This document shows positions 51,167-60,419 of a DNA stretch of 64,000 bases, piece after piece. This DNA comes from Kocuria rosea (GTDB lineage Bacteria > Actinomycetota > Actinomycetes > Actinomycetales > Micrococcaceae), in contig NZ_CP035103.1 of the NCBI RefSeq assembly GCF_006094695.1, positions 620,001 through 684,000 on the forward strand, written 5' to 3'. The position numbers and the translations under genes were made by a program. The notes under the pieces were generated by a model. That model worked only from the letters and a program-made list of their open reading frames with translations, was not told the DNA's origin and did not search any database. Every line of letters starts with the position of its first letter. Positions within the stretch are counted from its first letter, which is position 1.

Positions 51167-51992
51167 GCCGGCGGAACGCCACGGCGGCGCCGTGGGCGTC
51201 CCGCGCGGCCAGCAGCTCCACGGCGTCCGAGAAGTCCTGCGGGCTCTCGTCCGGCTGGAACGGGTCAGCGAGCGAGCCGTAGTGCAGGACCACGAGGGAG
51301 TTGGCGGAGAACGCCCCGAGCCACCGGCCCAGGTGCGTGAGGTCCTCGGCGAGGTCCTCGAGGTCCTCGCCGCCCGCGTCCTCCACCACCTGCGCGGCGC
51401 GCACCACGCGACGGGTCGCGAGGTCCACCGGCACCGCGCACCGGTGCACGCGGTTGCCGTGGTGGAAGCTCTCGGTGTGGTCCTGGGCGGTGAAGAGGGA
51501 GAACCACGCCATGGGGACGGTGAACGCCGACTGGCGCGCGTGGACGGGCACGAAGTGCTCCCGGCTCACGCGATCGCCCGCGGCCCGGACGGCGTCCTCG
51601 GGGATGAGCAGGTTGGGCAGGGGCTGGCCGCCCTCCTCCTCGGCGAGCGCCACGAGCCGCAGCGAGCGCCGCAGCCGCTGCGGGGGGTGGTAGACGGGGA
51701 AGTCCCCGACCCCCGCCGCGAGCATGTCCCGGCCCCGGGGCGCCGCGGAGAACGGCAGGGTCCACAGCGGCTCCACGGCCGGGGGCAGGGGCTCCTGGCC
51801 CGGCTCGGCCAGGCGGGCGAGCTGCTCGGTCAGCTCGTTGACCCCGGCCTCCTCGGGGGACAGGGCCCGGGGCACCAGCGGGGCGTACACGGCGTCGAGC
51901 TCCTCGGCGGGCACGTACACCCGCAGGGCGAACTGGTGGGGGATCCCGGTGGCCGAGCGGAACGTCCGGCCGACCTGCAGCAGCTGGGCCAC
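51120..51992 (-). CDS. Hypothetical protein cotranscribed with exonuclease III
   Basis: 290 residues, GTG start 6 nt after the exonuclease III stop, so almost certainly in one operon with it. It begins MAQLLQVGRTFRSATGIPHQ. There is no signal peptide or membrane helix and no catalytic motif I recognise; it has mixed secondary structure with a conserved-looking PMAWFSLFTAQDHTESFHHG and HRCAVPVDLATRRVVRA centre, and Leu/Arg-rich helices at the end. Coupling to xth may hint at a DNA-repair link, but this is only positional. Confidence 0.75.
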   Translation of the reverse strand: MAQLLQVGRTFRSATGIPHQFALRVYVPAEELDAVYAPLVPRALSPEEAGVNELTEQLARLAEPGQEPLPPAVEPLWTLPFSAAPRGRDMLAAGVGDFPVYHPPQRLRRSLRLVALAEEEGGQPLPNLLIPEDAVRAAGDRVSREHFVPVHARQSAFTVPMAWFSLFTAQDHTESFHHGNRVHRCAVPVDLATRRVVRAAQVVEDAGGEDLEDLAEDLTHLGRWLGAFSANSLVVLHYGSLADPFQPDESPQDFSDAVELLAARDAHGAAVAFRRLMHRWLRLAHLESAS

Positions 51993-51998
51993 GGCGGC

Positions 51999-52805
51999 TC
52001 AGGCGATCTCGACGACGACGGGGGCGTGGTCCGAGGCGCCCTTGCCCTTGCGCTCCTCGCGGTCGATCGACGCGTCGGTGACGCGGCCGGCCAGGGCGGG
52101 GGAGTAGAGCTGGAAGTCGATGCGCATGCCCTCCTTCTTCGGGAAGCGCAGGCCCTTGTAGTCCCAGTACGTGTAGACGCCCGGGCCGGGGTGCCGGGGG
52201 CGGACCACGTCCAGGTAGCCGGCCTCCTCGAGGAAGGCGCGGAAGGCGGCGCGCTCGGGCGCGCTGACATGGGTCAGGCCGTTGTCGAGGAAGAACTGCA
52301 TGTCCCACACGTCCTCGTCCTGCGGGGCCACGTTCCAGTCGCCCACCAGGGCGACCTGCGCCGTGGAGTCCTCGTCGACCCACTGCTTGGCGTGGTCCTT
52401 GAGCACGCGCAGCCACTCCAGCTTGTAGGGCATGTGCGGGTCCTCCAGGCCGCGGCCGTTGGGGACGTAGAGGGACCAGACGCGCACGCCGGCGCACGTG
52501 GCGCCGATCGCCCGGGCCTCCTGCACGGGCTCCTCGCCGGGCTTGCCGAAGGCCGGCTGGTCCGGGAAGGTGCGCTCGACGTCCTCGAGGCCCACCCGGG
52601 AGGCGATCGCCACGCCGTTCCACTGGCTGAGGCCGAAGTGGGCGACGTCGTAGCCCATGTACTCGAAGAGCTCCCAGGGGAAGTTGTCGTCCTTCGCCTT
52701 GGTCTCCTGCATGGCCAGGACGTCCACGTCCGAGCGCTGCAGCCACGCCTCCACACGGTCGGCGCGGGCGCGGACGGAGTTCACGTTCCAGGTGGCGATC
52801 CTCAT
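51999..52805 (-). CDS. xth: Exodeoxyribonuclease III
   Basis: 268 residues. The family start MRIATWNVNSVRAR fits the ATG at 52805 better than the GTG nine bases upstream. QETKAKD (metal-binding Glu), WNGVAIAS, LYVPNGRG, GDWNVAPQDEDVW, YTYWDY and the final ASDHAPVVVEI (catalytic Asp-His) form the complete ExoIII/AP endonuclease active site. It cleaves at abasic sites and trims 3' ends in base-excision repair. Confidence 0.95.
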   Translation of the reverse strand: MRIATWNVNSVRARADRVEAWLQRSDVDVLAMQETKAKDDNFPWELFEYMGYDVAHFGLSQWNGVAIASRVGLEDVERTFPDQPAFGKPGEEPVQEARAIGATCAGVRVWSLYVPNGRGLEDPHMPYKLEWLRVLKDHAKQWVDEDSTAQVALVGDWNVAPQDEDVWDMQFFLDNGLTHVSAPERAAFRAFLEEAGYLDVVRPRHPGPGVYTYWDYKGLRFPKKEGMRIDFQLYSPALAGRVTDASIDREERKGKGASDHAPVVVEIA

Positions 52806-52879
52806 GGGCCCCACGTTACCGGCTGCCCCGGACGGGAATTTTCAGCACCCCTTGCGCAGCACCGGTCCAGGTGACATGG

Positions 52880-52895
52880 TTAGTTACATAACTAA
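52880..52895. promoter_or_regulatory. Palindromic operator upstream of the GntR/ABC operon
   Basis: TTAGTTA (52880-52886), CA, TAACTAA (52889-52895) is a perfect 7+7 bp inverted repeat, an AT-rich island 22 bp before the GntR start. The YtrA subfamily typically binds such sites (GT-N-TAC-rich palindromes) and represses its own ABC operon. It probably overlaps the promoter. Confidence 0.75.
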
Positions 52896-52917
52896 TGAAC
52901 CAGTGAGGGGGAGGGCC

Positions 52918-53316
52918 GTGATCGCCGACGACCGCCCGATCTTCCAGCAGATCGCCGAACGGATCTGCGCCGACATCCTCGCGGGCGCCTATCCGGAGGA
53001 GACCCAGGTCCCGTCCACCAACGAGTTCGCCGCCTTCTACCGGATCAACCCGGCCACCGCCGGCAAGGGCGTCAACCGGCTCGTGGACCGGGGGATCCTC
53101 TACAAGCGCCGCGGCATCGGCATGTTCGTCGCCGCCGGCGCCCGGGAACGGCTCCTCGAGCAGCGGCGGCAGGAGTTCGCCGACCGCTACGTGGCACCGC
53201 TCGTCACCGAGGCGCACTCCCTCCGGCTCCCGCCGGGGGACGTCCTCGACCTCGTCCGCTCCGCCCTCGGCCGGTCCGAGGCCGCCGCACCGACCCGTCA
53301 GGAGTCCACCCCATGA
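52918..53316 (+). CDS. GntR family regulator, YtrA subfamily
   Basis: 132 residues: a GntR winged helix (PIFQQIAERICADILAGAYP, then VPSTNEFAAFYRINPATAGKG, the recognition helix, then the wing with ILYKRRGIGMFV) and only a short C-terminal helix pair. This size is characteristic of YtrA-type regulators that control adjacent ABC transporters. GTG at 52918 has GGGGGAGGG just upstream. The stop overlaps the ATPase ATG. Confidence 0.9.
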   Translation: MIADDRPIFQQIAERICADILAGAYPEETQVPSTNEFAAFYRINPATAGKGVNRLVDRGILYKRRGIGMFVAAGARERLLEQRRQEFADRYVAPLVTEAHSLRLPPGDVLDLVRSALGRSEAAAPTRQESTP

Positions 53317-54236
53317 ACGGCACGCCAGCCCCCGTCGTCGCCCTGCGCGGCGTCTCCCGCACCTACCGGGAGACCCGGGCCCTCGACGGCGTCGACCTCG
53401 ACCTCGCCCCGGACCGGATCTACGGACTCGTGGGGCGCAACGGCTCCGGCAAGACCACCCTGCTGTCCGTGATCGGCCAGCAGGTCCGCCCCGACCGGGG
53501 CGGGCGGGTCGAGCTGTTCGGCCGCCCCGGGTGGGAGAACCCCGAGGCGCTCTCCCGCACGGTGCTGCTGCGGGACCGGCAGCGCTACCCCGAGGAGTTC
53601 CGGGTCCGCCACGTCCTCGACGCCGCGCCGGCGTTCTACCCCGGCTGGGACGAGGAGCTCGCCCGCGGTCTCGCCGAGGACCTCCGGCTCCCGTCGCGGA
53701 CCAGGATCAAGAAGCTCTCCACGGGTCAGCACACGGCCCTCGGCATCGTCCTGGGCCTCGCGTCCCGCGCGGAGCTCACGATGCTGGACGAGCCCTACGG
53801 CGGGCTGGACCCGGTGGCCCGGGAGCTGTTCTACGACCGGCTCCTCGAGGACTTCGCGCGGCACCCGCGCACCGTGGTGATCTCCACGCACCTGGTCGAC
53901 GAGGTCGCCAACCTCCTCGACCACGTCCTGCTCCTCGACCGCGGGCGGCTCGTGCTGGACGCCGGTCTCGAGACCGCCCGCGCCAGCGCCCACACGGTCG
54001 CGGGGCCCGCCGCCGACGTCGCCGGCTACCTGGCCGAGCGGCGCCTCGAGCAGCAGGTCTCCCGCGAGCAGCGGATCGGGGCGCTGCGCACCGTGACCGT
54101 GGCGGCGCCCCACGACGACGACGCCCGGGCGGCCGCCGCGCGCCACGGGATCGAGATCGACGCCGTCTCCCTGCAGTCGGCCGTGGCCGCCCACGGGCTC
54201 GTCCCGGTGCCCGCCGACCAGCTCCAGAACGCCTGA
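53313..54236 (+). CDS. ABC transporter ATP-binding protein (YtrB-like)
   Basis: 307 residues. Walker A GRNGSGKTT at 41-49; the signature is LSTGQHTAL rather than LSGGQ; Walker B is LTMLDEP with YGGLDPVARE; H-loop STHLVDEVA. The roughly 80-residue C-terminal extension (VAGYLAERRLEQQV, ALRTVTVAAP) is seen in ATPases paired with YtrA regulators. Coupled to the GntR gene by ATGA and followed by its permease after 13 bp. Confidence 0.92.
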   Translation: MNGTPAPVVALRGVSRTYRETRALDGVDLDLAPDRIYGLVGRNGSGKTTLLSVIGQQVRPDRGGRVELFGRPGWENPEALSRTVLLRDRQRYPEEFRVRHVLDAAPAFYPGWDEELARGLAEDLRLPSRTRIKKLSTGQHTALGIVLGLASRAELTMLDEPYGGLDPVARELFYDRLLEDFARHPRTVVISTHLVDEVANLLDHVLLLDRGRLVLDAGLETARASAHTVAGPAADVAGYLAERRLEQQVSREQRIGALRTVTVAAPHDDDARAAAARHGIEIDAVSLQSAVAAHGLVPVPADQLQNA

Positions 54237-54249
54237 GAGGACCTCCGCC

Positions 54250-54975
54250 ATGTCACGACTCACCCCTGTCCTCAAGCTCAACACCGTCAACCGGTCCGCC
54301 GGGGTCTGGATGGTCGTGGGCGTGATCACGGTGTCCGGGCTGCTCAGCCTGCTCGCCGGGGTCGTGCTGCACGTGGTCCTGGGCGCCCCGCTGGGCGCCG
54401 TGGCCGAGGGCCTGCGCTACAACCAGGTCCTGCTCTGGTGGCCCGGGATCGCCCTGCTCGTCCACGCCGCCCAGGTGATCGGCACGAGCACGCCCCTCGC
54501 CCTGGCGCTGGGGGCCACCCGCCGGTCGATGTGGTGGGGCTCGGTGCTGACGTTCGTGCTCCACGCCCTGCTGGCCGCGGCCGTCCTCACCGTGTTCCTG
54601 CTCCTGGAGCGCGCCACCGGCGGCTGGTTCCTGGGCCTGCCCGCCTTCGACATCCGCGTCTTCGCCGGAGGGTCCCCGGCGTGGGCCCTCCTCGTGGCGT
54701 TCCTGGTCTACCTCGGGGCGCAGCTGGTCGGGGCGGTCTTCGCCACGGTGTACGTCCGGGGCGGCCCCGTGGCGCTGACGCTGTCCATCATCGGGACCGT
54801 CGTGACGACCCTGGCCGTGCTGGTGTGGGCCGCCGCGACCGGAGCGGGCTCCGCCGCGGCCGTCGGCGCGGGTTCCGCGGGGGTCCCGGCGGGACTCGTG
54901 CTCCTGGCCGCGGCGGCGCCCGTGCTGCTCGCGCTGCTGGGCTGGGGCCTGTACCGCCGGGTCTCCGTCCGCTGA
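54250..54975 (+). CDS. ABC transporter membrane subunit
   Basis: 241 residues with six hydrophobic helices (about 20-45, 58-80, 95-120, 140-165, 172-195, 210-235) and no soluble domain. LGATRRSMWWGSVLTFVLHALL recalls membrane subunits of lantibiotic/antibiotic-type exporters regulated by YtrA proteins. With the ATPase it should form an exporter responding to envelope-active compounds; the ligand is unknown. ATG at 54250 with GAGAGGA upstream. Confidence 0.85.
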   Translation: MSRLTPVLKLNTVNRSAGVWMVVGVITVSGLLSLLAGVVLHVVLGAPLGAVAEGLRYNQVLLWWPGIALLVHAAQVIGTSTPLALALGATRRSMWWGSVLTFVLHALLAAAVLTVFLLLERATGGWFLGLPAFDIRVFAGGSPAWALLVAFLVYLGAQLVGAVFATVYVRGGPVALTLSIIGTVVTTLAVLVWAAATGAGSAAAVGAGSAGVPAGLVLLAAAAPVLLALLGWGLYRRVSVR

Positions 54976-55113
54976 GCACCCCGGCGCGGCCAGCGCCGCC
55001 GCGCCGGGGGACCAGGGGTTTCCCCGCGCGCCCTTCCACCGGGTGGTTGCACATGCTAATTTCCTGCTGGCCCGTGCCCCCGGCGGCGCCGCCCCCAGCA
55101 GGGAGAGACCCCC

Positions 55114-56406
55114 ATGAACCTCGCACGGACCGCGCTCGTCGTGTCCACCACCTTCGCCCTCCTCCTCGGCGGAGTCCCGGCGGCGCTCGCAGCCCCGACT
55201 CCTCCGGCCGATCTGCCCGAGCTGTCCGGTCCGGCCGAGCCGGCCGCCACCGCGGGCGCGCCCGCCCTGAGTCTGCACGGCGGCTCGGGCACCGACGCCG
55301 CCCCGGCCGGGGTTCCGGCGCCGGCGGCCGCGGAGGACCGGGCCGCCGGCGGCCTGGCCGGGGCGGCGTCGGCCGGCGCCCACCCGACCACGGTCGAGGA
55401 CATCACCGAGGCCTTCAAGATCGTCAACGACCACCGCGGCCAGGCGAGGCGCGCCCCGCTGGTCTACAACACCGCGCTGTCCCGCAACGCCCAGCAGTGG
55501 GCGGAGACCATGGCCGGGGCCCGCAAGGAGTCCCGCAACCCGGACCCCTGGGCGGGCGCCCCTGCCGGCGGGATCCGGATGGACCAGTACTACGGGAAGG
55601 GCGTCTTCACCGGCCCCTTCGAGGGCGTCGAGGCGGTCGAGGCGCTCGCGCACTACCTGCTGGACTTCTTCCCCCGCAACGGGACCGACCAGTTCGCCCG
55701 GGACCTGACCCATCTCGGGGTCGGGGTGAGTCACGTCGCCACGTCGGGCTCGGGCGGTCCCGGGTGGGAGACCTACCTGACGATCTACTACTACGCCTAT
55801 CCGGCCGGGCAGGCCGTGCCCGGGACGGTCGCGAGCCCGGCGCAGGGGTTCGTGCCGCCGGTGACCGCACCCCCGGTGACGGCGCCGTCCTACGCCGTCC
55901 GGGGGGCGATCGGCACCAAGTACCACCGTCTGGGCGGGGCGGCCGTGCTCGGGGAGCCCACCATGAACGAGCGCGGCGGCCTGATCGAGGGCGGCGTCTA
56001 CCAGCAGTTCCGGAAGGGCACCCGCACCACCACCGTCTACTGGGCCCCCGGCTACGGCGCGATGGCCGTGAAGAACTACGGATCCATCGGCGGCCGGTGG
56101 GTCGCGGCCGGCCGGGAGCACCACTTCGGCCTGCCCGTCACGGACGAGCGCCCGGCCACCGGTGGGGCGTACCAGGTCTTCCGCCGCGACGGTCGCTCCA
56201 CCATGCTCCTGTGGAGTCCCGGGACGGGCTCCCGCGCGGTCAAGCAGTACGGGGCCATCGGGCGGGCCTGGAAGGCCGCCGGCTCCGAGCGCGGCTGGGG
56301 CTTCCCCGTCACCGACGAGTACCGCTACGGCGCCGAGGTGCGCCAGCGCTTCTCGAAGGGCGTCACCGTCCACTACGCCGCGGGGCGCACCTGGGTCACC
56401 CGCTGA
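55114..56406 (+). CDS. Secreted CAP-domain protein with three LGFP repeats
   Basis: 430 residues. A Sec signal peptide (MNLARTALVVSTTFALLLGG...ALAAP) is cleaved near residue 27. An Ala/Pro-rich linker leads to a CAP (SCP/PR-1) domain, about 95-230 (EAFKIVNDHRGQARRAPLVYN, LTHLGVGVSH), which is divergent at the usual His/Glu sites. Residues 270-425 contain three LGFP-type repeats (IGTKYHRLGG..LGEPT, IGGRWVAAG..FGLPVTDE, IGRAWKAAG..WGFPVTDEY). LGFP repeats attach proteins to the cell wall or polysaccharides. Monocistronic; GGGAGAG precedes the ATG. Confidence 0.88.
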   Translation: MNLARTALVVSTTFALLLGGVPAALAAPTPPADLPELSGPAEPAATAGAPALSLHGGSGTDAAPAGVPAPAAAEDRAAGGLAGAASAGAHPTTVEDITEAFKIVNDHRGQARRAPLVYNTALSRNAQQWAETMAGARKESRNPDPWAGAPAGGIRMDQYYGKGVFTGPFEGVEAVEALAHYLLDFFPRNGTDQFARDLTHLGVGVSHVATSGSGGPGWETYLTIYYYAYPAGQAVPGTVASPAQGFVPPVTAPPVTAPSYAVRGAIGTKYHRLGGAAVLGEPTMNERGGLIEGGVYQQFRKGTRTTTVYWAPGYGAMAVKNYGSIGGRWVAAGREHHFGLPVTDERPATGGAYQVFRRDGRSTMLLWSPGTGSRAVKQYGAIGRAWKAAGSERGWGFPVTDEYRYGAEVRQRFSKGVTVHYAAGRTWVTR

Positions 56407-56670
56407 GACCGAAGCTGTCGAGGTCGGTCTCTCCGTGCGGTGGGACCGGCCGAGCCGGGGGTGTTCCGACGTGGCGCGCACGGTTCGTCGGATCGTCCGG
56501 CGGTTCCACCGCGGTTCCGGCCCCGGTGACCTGAGGAGATGCTCAGGGGAAACGGCTGCGGGTCGTTCCCGGCCGTGGGCAACAGGCGCGCTCGCGCGGC
56601 CGGTCCGGACCACCTCACCACGACACCGGCCTCGGGGAGCCGGGCCCAGGAGGCCGCGGGCTCGCCGGTC

Positions 56671-58413
56671 TCAGAACGGCGGGGGGTCATCGGGCGGGAG
56701 GTCGTCGAGCCGGAGGCCGCCGGGCGGAGGATCAGCGGCCGGACCCACGGGCGGAGGGTTGCCGGGCGGCCGGCCGGTGGCCGGGGCGCTCCGGCGGTCG
56801 GGTGCGGTGCCGGCAGCGGTGTGCTCGGGTTCGGGGCGGGCAGCCGTGTGCTCGGGTGCGGTGCGGTGCACGAGCCCGCCCGGTGAGGTCCACTCCAGGA
56901 CCGCGGCGTGCCCGGCCGCGCCCCCGGCCGTTCCTCCGGGCGGGCTGCCGTCCGTGCCCGGGGCGGTGCCGTCGTGCGGGCCGGGGGTGATCCGCCGCAC
57001 CGACCAGGCTCCGAGGTGGCCGTGGCGGTGCTTGACCCGGTGGTGGTGGCGGCACAGGGCGGCCAGGTTGTGCTCGGCCGTGGGCCCGCCCCGGGCCCAG
57101 GCCACCGTGTGGTCGAGATCGCAGGCCTCGGACCGGCGCCGGCACCCGGGGAAGCGACAGGTCCCGTCGCGCAGCTCGACCAGCCGGCGCAGGTCCCGGG
57201 GCACGGCGTAGACGGTCCGGTCGTGGTCGAGGACCACTCCGGTCACGGGGTGGGTCAACACCCGGTGCCACGCCCCGGCCCCGGCGGCCAGCTGACGGGC
57301 CACCTCCGCGCTGATGGGCCCGTAGCCCGACAGCACCGGAACCCCGTCCCCGGCCGACTCGCCCCCGGCCGTGCCGGCGCACGTCAGCACCGAGACCGGG
57401 ACCAGCACGCTCACCCGGGCCCGCACCCCGCGCGGAAAGCCCGGCTCCTCCGGCAGGACCCCGTCCAGCAGCAGGTCCGCCAGCACGTCGGCCCGCAGCT
57501 CCGACACCGAGCGCGGCACGGACTCTTCCTGATCCTGCGGTCCCGGCCGCCCCGATCGTGCGGGGTCCGGGACGTCCTGGCCCAGCAGCCGGGCCAGGTC
57601 CTCGAGCCGGTCGTGCACGGCCAGGGCCACCGGGGCCTCCAGCAGGGCGTGCAGCCAGGCCGTGCCGTCGGCGGCCGGCTCCACCCACACCGCCCGGGCC
57701 CTGCGCGCGGCGCGGCGGGCGCGTTCCTCGGCGCCGGCCACGAGCACGGCCCGCCGGGTGCGGGCGGTCGCGCGCAGCTGCGCGGCGGTGGCGTGCGGGG
57801 CCCGGTCCAGCAGCTCGGCGATCAGCCGGCCGACGGCCGCCACCGGCGGCGGGTCGCACCGGCCGGGGGCCCAGGTCGGGGCCTGGGTGATCAGCTCACG
57901 CCACTGCTCGACCAGCACCGCGGCCTGGGGCGAGCCGATCCGGCCCTCCTCCAGGGCGGTGAGGACCTCCGGGAGCATCTCGGCCAGCAGCACGGCGTCC
58001 TCCACCCGCCGCCGGGCCGTGCCCGCCGGCAGCCGCAGGGCCGGACCGACCTCGGCCGCGACGTCCACGAGCAGCTGGTGCTCCGCCTCGGCCAGCGGGC
58101 TCAGCGGGTCCGGGCGGAGGAACCCGCCGGCGGCGATCTCGGCCTCGGCCTGCGCCATCGCCTGGAACCGGGCCGCCGTGCGCGCCGCCTGCCCGGCCAG
58201 CCACAACCGGTGGATGCAGCGCACCTGTGCGCCCACCGCCCGCGCCTCCGCCGCCGCGGCCTCCACCAGGCCCGCCGCGGCAGCCCGCACCTCGGCGGCA
58301 GGCCCGGGAGCGCCCTGCACCGCGGTGTCGTGCACCTCGGCGAGCACCGGCCGCGCCGGAGACTCCTCCCCGGCCACCGGGGTCCGGGTCCGCCGCTGCG
58401 CCGTCGCCGTCAT
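56671..58413 (-). CDS. DUF222 and HNH endonuclease domain protein
   Basis: 580 residues. DUF222 (about 50-380) is Ala-rich and helical. It is followed by the HNH nuclease region with CRFPGCRRRSEACDLDHTVAW, GPTAEHNLAALCRHHHRVKH; the CxxC-type zinc Cys and the DH/N/H residues are all there. The last 100 residues are a Pro/Gly-rich tail with repeated HTAA-RPEPEH units. These proteins are abundant in actinobacteria; cellular role unsettled (defence or mobile-element associated). The 264-bp gap downstream (56407-56670) shows nothing except a 7-bp complementarity between the two convergent stop regions. Confidence 0.9.
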   Translation of the reverse strand: MTATAQRRTRTPVAGEESPARPVLAEVHDTAVQGAPGPAAEVRAAAAGLVEAAAAEARAVGAQVRCIHRLWLAGQAARTAARFQAMAQAEAEIAAGGFLRPDPLSPLAEAEHQLLVDVAAEVGPALRLPAGTARRRVEDAVLLAEMLPEVLTALEEGRIGSPQAAVLVEQWRELITQAPTWAPGRCDPPPVAAVGRLIAELLDRAPHATAAQLRATARTRRAVLVAGAEERARRAARRARAVWVEPAADGTAWLHALLEAPVALAVHDRLEDLARLLGQDVPDPARSGRPGPQDQEESVPRSVSELRADVLADLLLDGVLPEEPGFPRGVRARVSVLVPVSVLTCAGTAGGESAGDGVPVLSGYGPISAEVARQLAAGAGAWHRVLTHPVTGVVLDHDRTVYAVPRDLRRLVELRDGTCRFPGCRRRSEACDLDHTVAWARGGPTAEHNLAALCRHHHRVKHRHGHLGAWSVRRITPGPHDGTAPGTDGSPPGGTAGGAAGHAAVLEWTSPGGLVHRTAPEHTAARPEPEHTAAGTAPDRRSAPATGRPPGNPPPVGPAADPPPGGLRLDDLPPDDPPPF

Positions 58414-58469
58414 GGAACCATTCTCCCCAGCACCTCAGACTCGCTAAGCCGACGGGCCCCGACGACGAC

Positions 58470-58503
58470 GGAGCCGCGCACCCCGATCGGGGTGCGCGGC
58501 TCC
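58470..58503. terminator. 34-bp perfect palindrome downstream of nadE
   Basis: GGAGCCGCGCACCCCGA (58470-58486) is followed directly by its reverse complement (58487-58503), 25 bp past the nadE stop and 57 bp upstream of the HNH start codon. Probably terminates nadE. Confidence 0.75.
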
Positions 58504-58527
58504 GTGGTGGTGCGGGTGCTTCGGGCG

Positions 58528-59352
58528 TCAGGAGCGCCACCAGTCGTCGAGGATCGTGGCGGGGGTCGTGCGCTTGTGCCGGGTGATGCGCCAGCGGTGC
58601 TCGATCTGCTCGGCCACGGCGTCGGCGACCTCGCGGCCCTCGAGGTAGTCGTCGATGTCGTCGTAGGACAGCCCGAGCTCGGCCTCGTCGGTCTGGCCCG
58701 GGGCGTCGTCGAGCAGGTCGGCGGTGGGGGCCTTCGCCCACAGCCGCTCCTCGGCGCCGAGGGTCTTCGCGAGGAGCCGGTTCTGCCGCTTGTCGAGCCC
58801 GAACAGCGGCAGCACGTCCGCCCCGCCGTCGCCGTACTTGGTGAAGAACCCGGTCACGGACTCGGCGCCGTGGTCGGTGCCGATCACCAGGTAGTTGTGC
58901 TCCCCGGCGATCGCGTACTGCGCGATCATCCGCATCCGGGCCTTGATGTTGCCCTTGTTGAAGTCGGAGATCTCCCGGTCCGTGGCGCCCTCGAAGCCGT
59001 GCTCGAAGCCGTCCACCGCCGGGGCGATGTCGTAGGTGATGGTGCGGTCGGCGGCGACGAAGCGCAGGGCCGCCTGGGCGTCCTCCTCGTCGTGCTGCTT
59101 CCGGTGGGGCAGGCGCACGCCCACGAACTCCGCCTCGCCGCCCTCGGCGCGCACCCGCTCGACCGCCAGCTGGGCGAGCCGGCCGGCCAGCGTGGAGTCG
59201 AGGCCCCCGCTGATGCCGAGCACGAAGCCCTTCGTGCCGCTGGCCCGCAGGTAGTCGCAGAGGAAGCCGACGCGCGCCTCGATCTCCTGCTCGGGGTCGA
59301 TCTCGGGCTTCACGCCCATCTCTTCGATGATTGCTGCCTGCAGTGTCCGCAT
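58528..59352 (-). CDS. nadE: NH3-dependent NAD+ synthetase
   Basis: 274 residues, the ammonia-dependent (short) form without a glutaminase domain. The PP-loop SGGLDS is at 48-53 in [16 protein letters not shown]; later blocks [27 protein letters not shown] (read in parts), LFGLDKRQ and [19 protein letters not shown] are canonical. It amidates deamido-NAD+ to NAD+. Start is the ATG complementary to 59350-59352. Divergent from the enoyl-CoA hydratase gene. Confidence 0.96.
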   Translation of the reverse strand: MRTLQAAIIEEMGVKPEIDPEQEIEARVGFLCDYLRASGTKGFVLGISGGLDSTLAGRLAQLAVERVRAEGGEAEFVGVRLPHRKQHDEEDAQAALRFVAADRTITYDIAPAVDGFEHGFEGATDREISDFNKGNIKARMRMIAQYAIAGEHNYLVIGTDHGAESVTGFFTKYGDGGADVLPLFGLDKRQNRLLAKTLGAEERLWAKAPTADLLDDAPGQTDEAELGLSYDDIDDYLEGREVADAVAEQIEHRWRITRHKRTTPATILDDWWRS

Positions 59353-59505
59353 GGGCCCATGCTAGTGCGGGCCGCGCCCGGGCGGGCAAGGGGAACACGG
59401 TCCCGGAACGGCGGGGCCCTTGCGTAGGATGCGGGCCATGCCCCCGCACCGGAGCCGCCCCCGGGAGCACCGGATCCGACCGACCGAGCGAACCAGGAGC
59501 GCAGC

Positions 59506-60369
59506 ATGAGCGAGCAGCACGGGACCGACCGCCGGAACACCGCCGAGGACACCCCTGGGAACACCTCCGGGAACACCTCACGGAACGTCTCGGGGAGCAC
59601 GTACGAGAACATCCTGGTCGAGACCCGAGGGAGGGTCGGGATCATCACCCTGAACCGGCCGCGGGCGCTCAACGCCCTCGACGCCGCGACCCTGCGGGAG
59701 GTCGTCGCCGCGTCCACCGCCCTGGACACCGACCCGGGGATCGGGGCGATCGTCCTCACCGGCTCGGAGAAGGCCTTCGCCGCCGGCGCCGACATCAAGG
59801 AGATGGCGGGGCGCAGCGCCCCGGAGATGTACCTCGCGGACTGGTTCGCGGGCTGGGACGCCTTCACCCGGGTGCGCACCCCCGTGGTCGCCGCGGTCTC
59901 GGGCTACGCCCTGGGCGGGGGGTGCGAGCTCGCGATGATGTGCGACCTGCTGATCGCCGCGGACACGGCCCGCTTCGGGCAGCCCGAGATCAACCTCGGG
60001 GTGATCCCCGGGATGGGCGGCTCCCAGCGCCTGGCCCGTGCGGTGGGCAAGGCCAAGGCCATGGACATGGTCCTCACCGGCCGGCACCTCGACGCCGCGG
60101 AGGCGGAGCGGGCGGGTCTCGTCTCCCGCGTGGTGCCCGCGGCGGACCTGCTGGCGGAGGCCCTGGACGTCGCCGGGACCATCGCGGCGAAGTCCCTGCC
60201 CTCGGTCCTCGCGGCCAAGGAAGCCGTGGACACCGCGTTCGAGACCACCCTCGCGCAGGGCGTGCACCTCGAGCGGCGGCTCTTCCACGCGCTGTTCGCC
60301 ACCGAGGACCAGAAGGAGGGCATGGCCGCGTTCGCGGAGAAGCGCGAGCCGCGGTTCACGCACCGCTGA
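59506..60369 (+). CDS. Enoyl-CoA hydratase/isomerase family protein
   Basis: 287 residues; a crotonase fold from about residue 33. The oxyanion-hole stretches are [13 protein letters not shown] and [13 protein letters not shown]; the catalytic Glu pair falls in GGCELA and [19 protein letters not shown], so hydratase activity is likely. Residues 10-32 are an unusual Asn/Thr/Gly/Ser-rich segment ([17 protein letters not shown]) encoded by a degenerate repeat of GGAACACCTC units. AGGAG lies 6 nt before the ATG. Probably acts in fatty-acid beta-oxidation; no pathway partners adjacent. Confidence 0.93.
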   Translation: MSEQHGTDRRNTAEDTPGNTSGNTSRNVSGSTYENILVETRGRVGIITLNRPRALNALDAATLREVVAASTALDTDPGIGAIVLTGSEKAFAAGADIKEMAGRSAPEMYLADWFAGWDAFTRVRTPVVAAVSGYALGGGCELAMMCDLLIAADTARFGQPEINLGVIPGMGGSQRLARAVGKAKAMDMVLTGRHLDAAEAERAGLVSRVVPAADLLAEALDVAGTIAAKSLPSVLAAKEAVDTAFETTLAQGVHLERRLFHALFATEDQKEGMAAFAEKREPRFTHR

Positions 60370-60419
60370 ACCCCCGCCGCGGCCGGGTGCCGCCCGGCCG
60401 CGGGAGCTAACGTGGTGCC

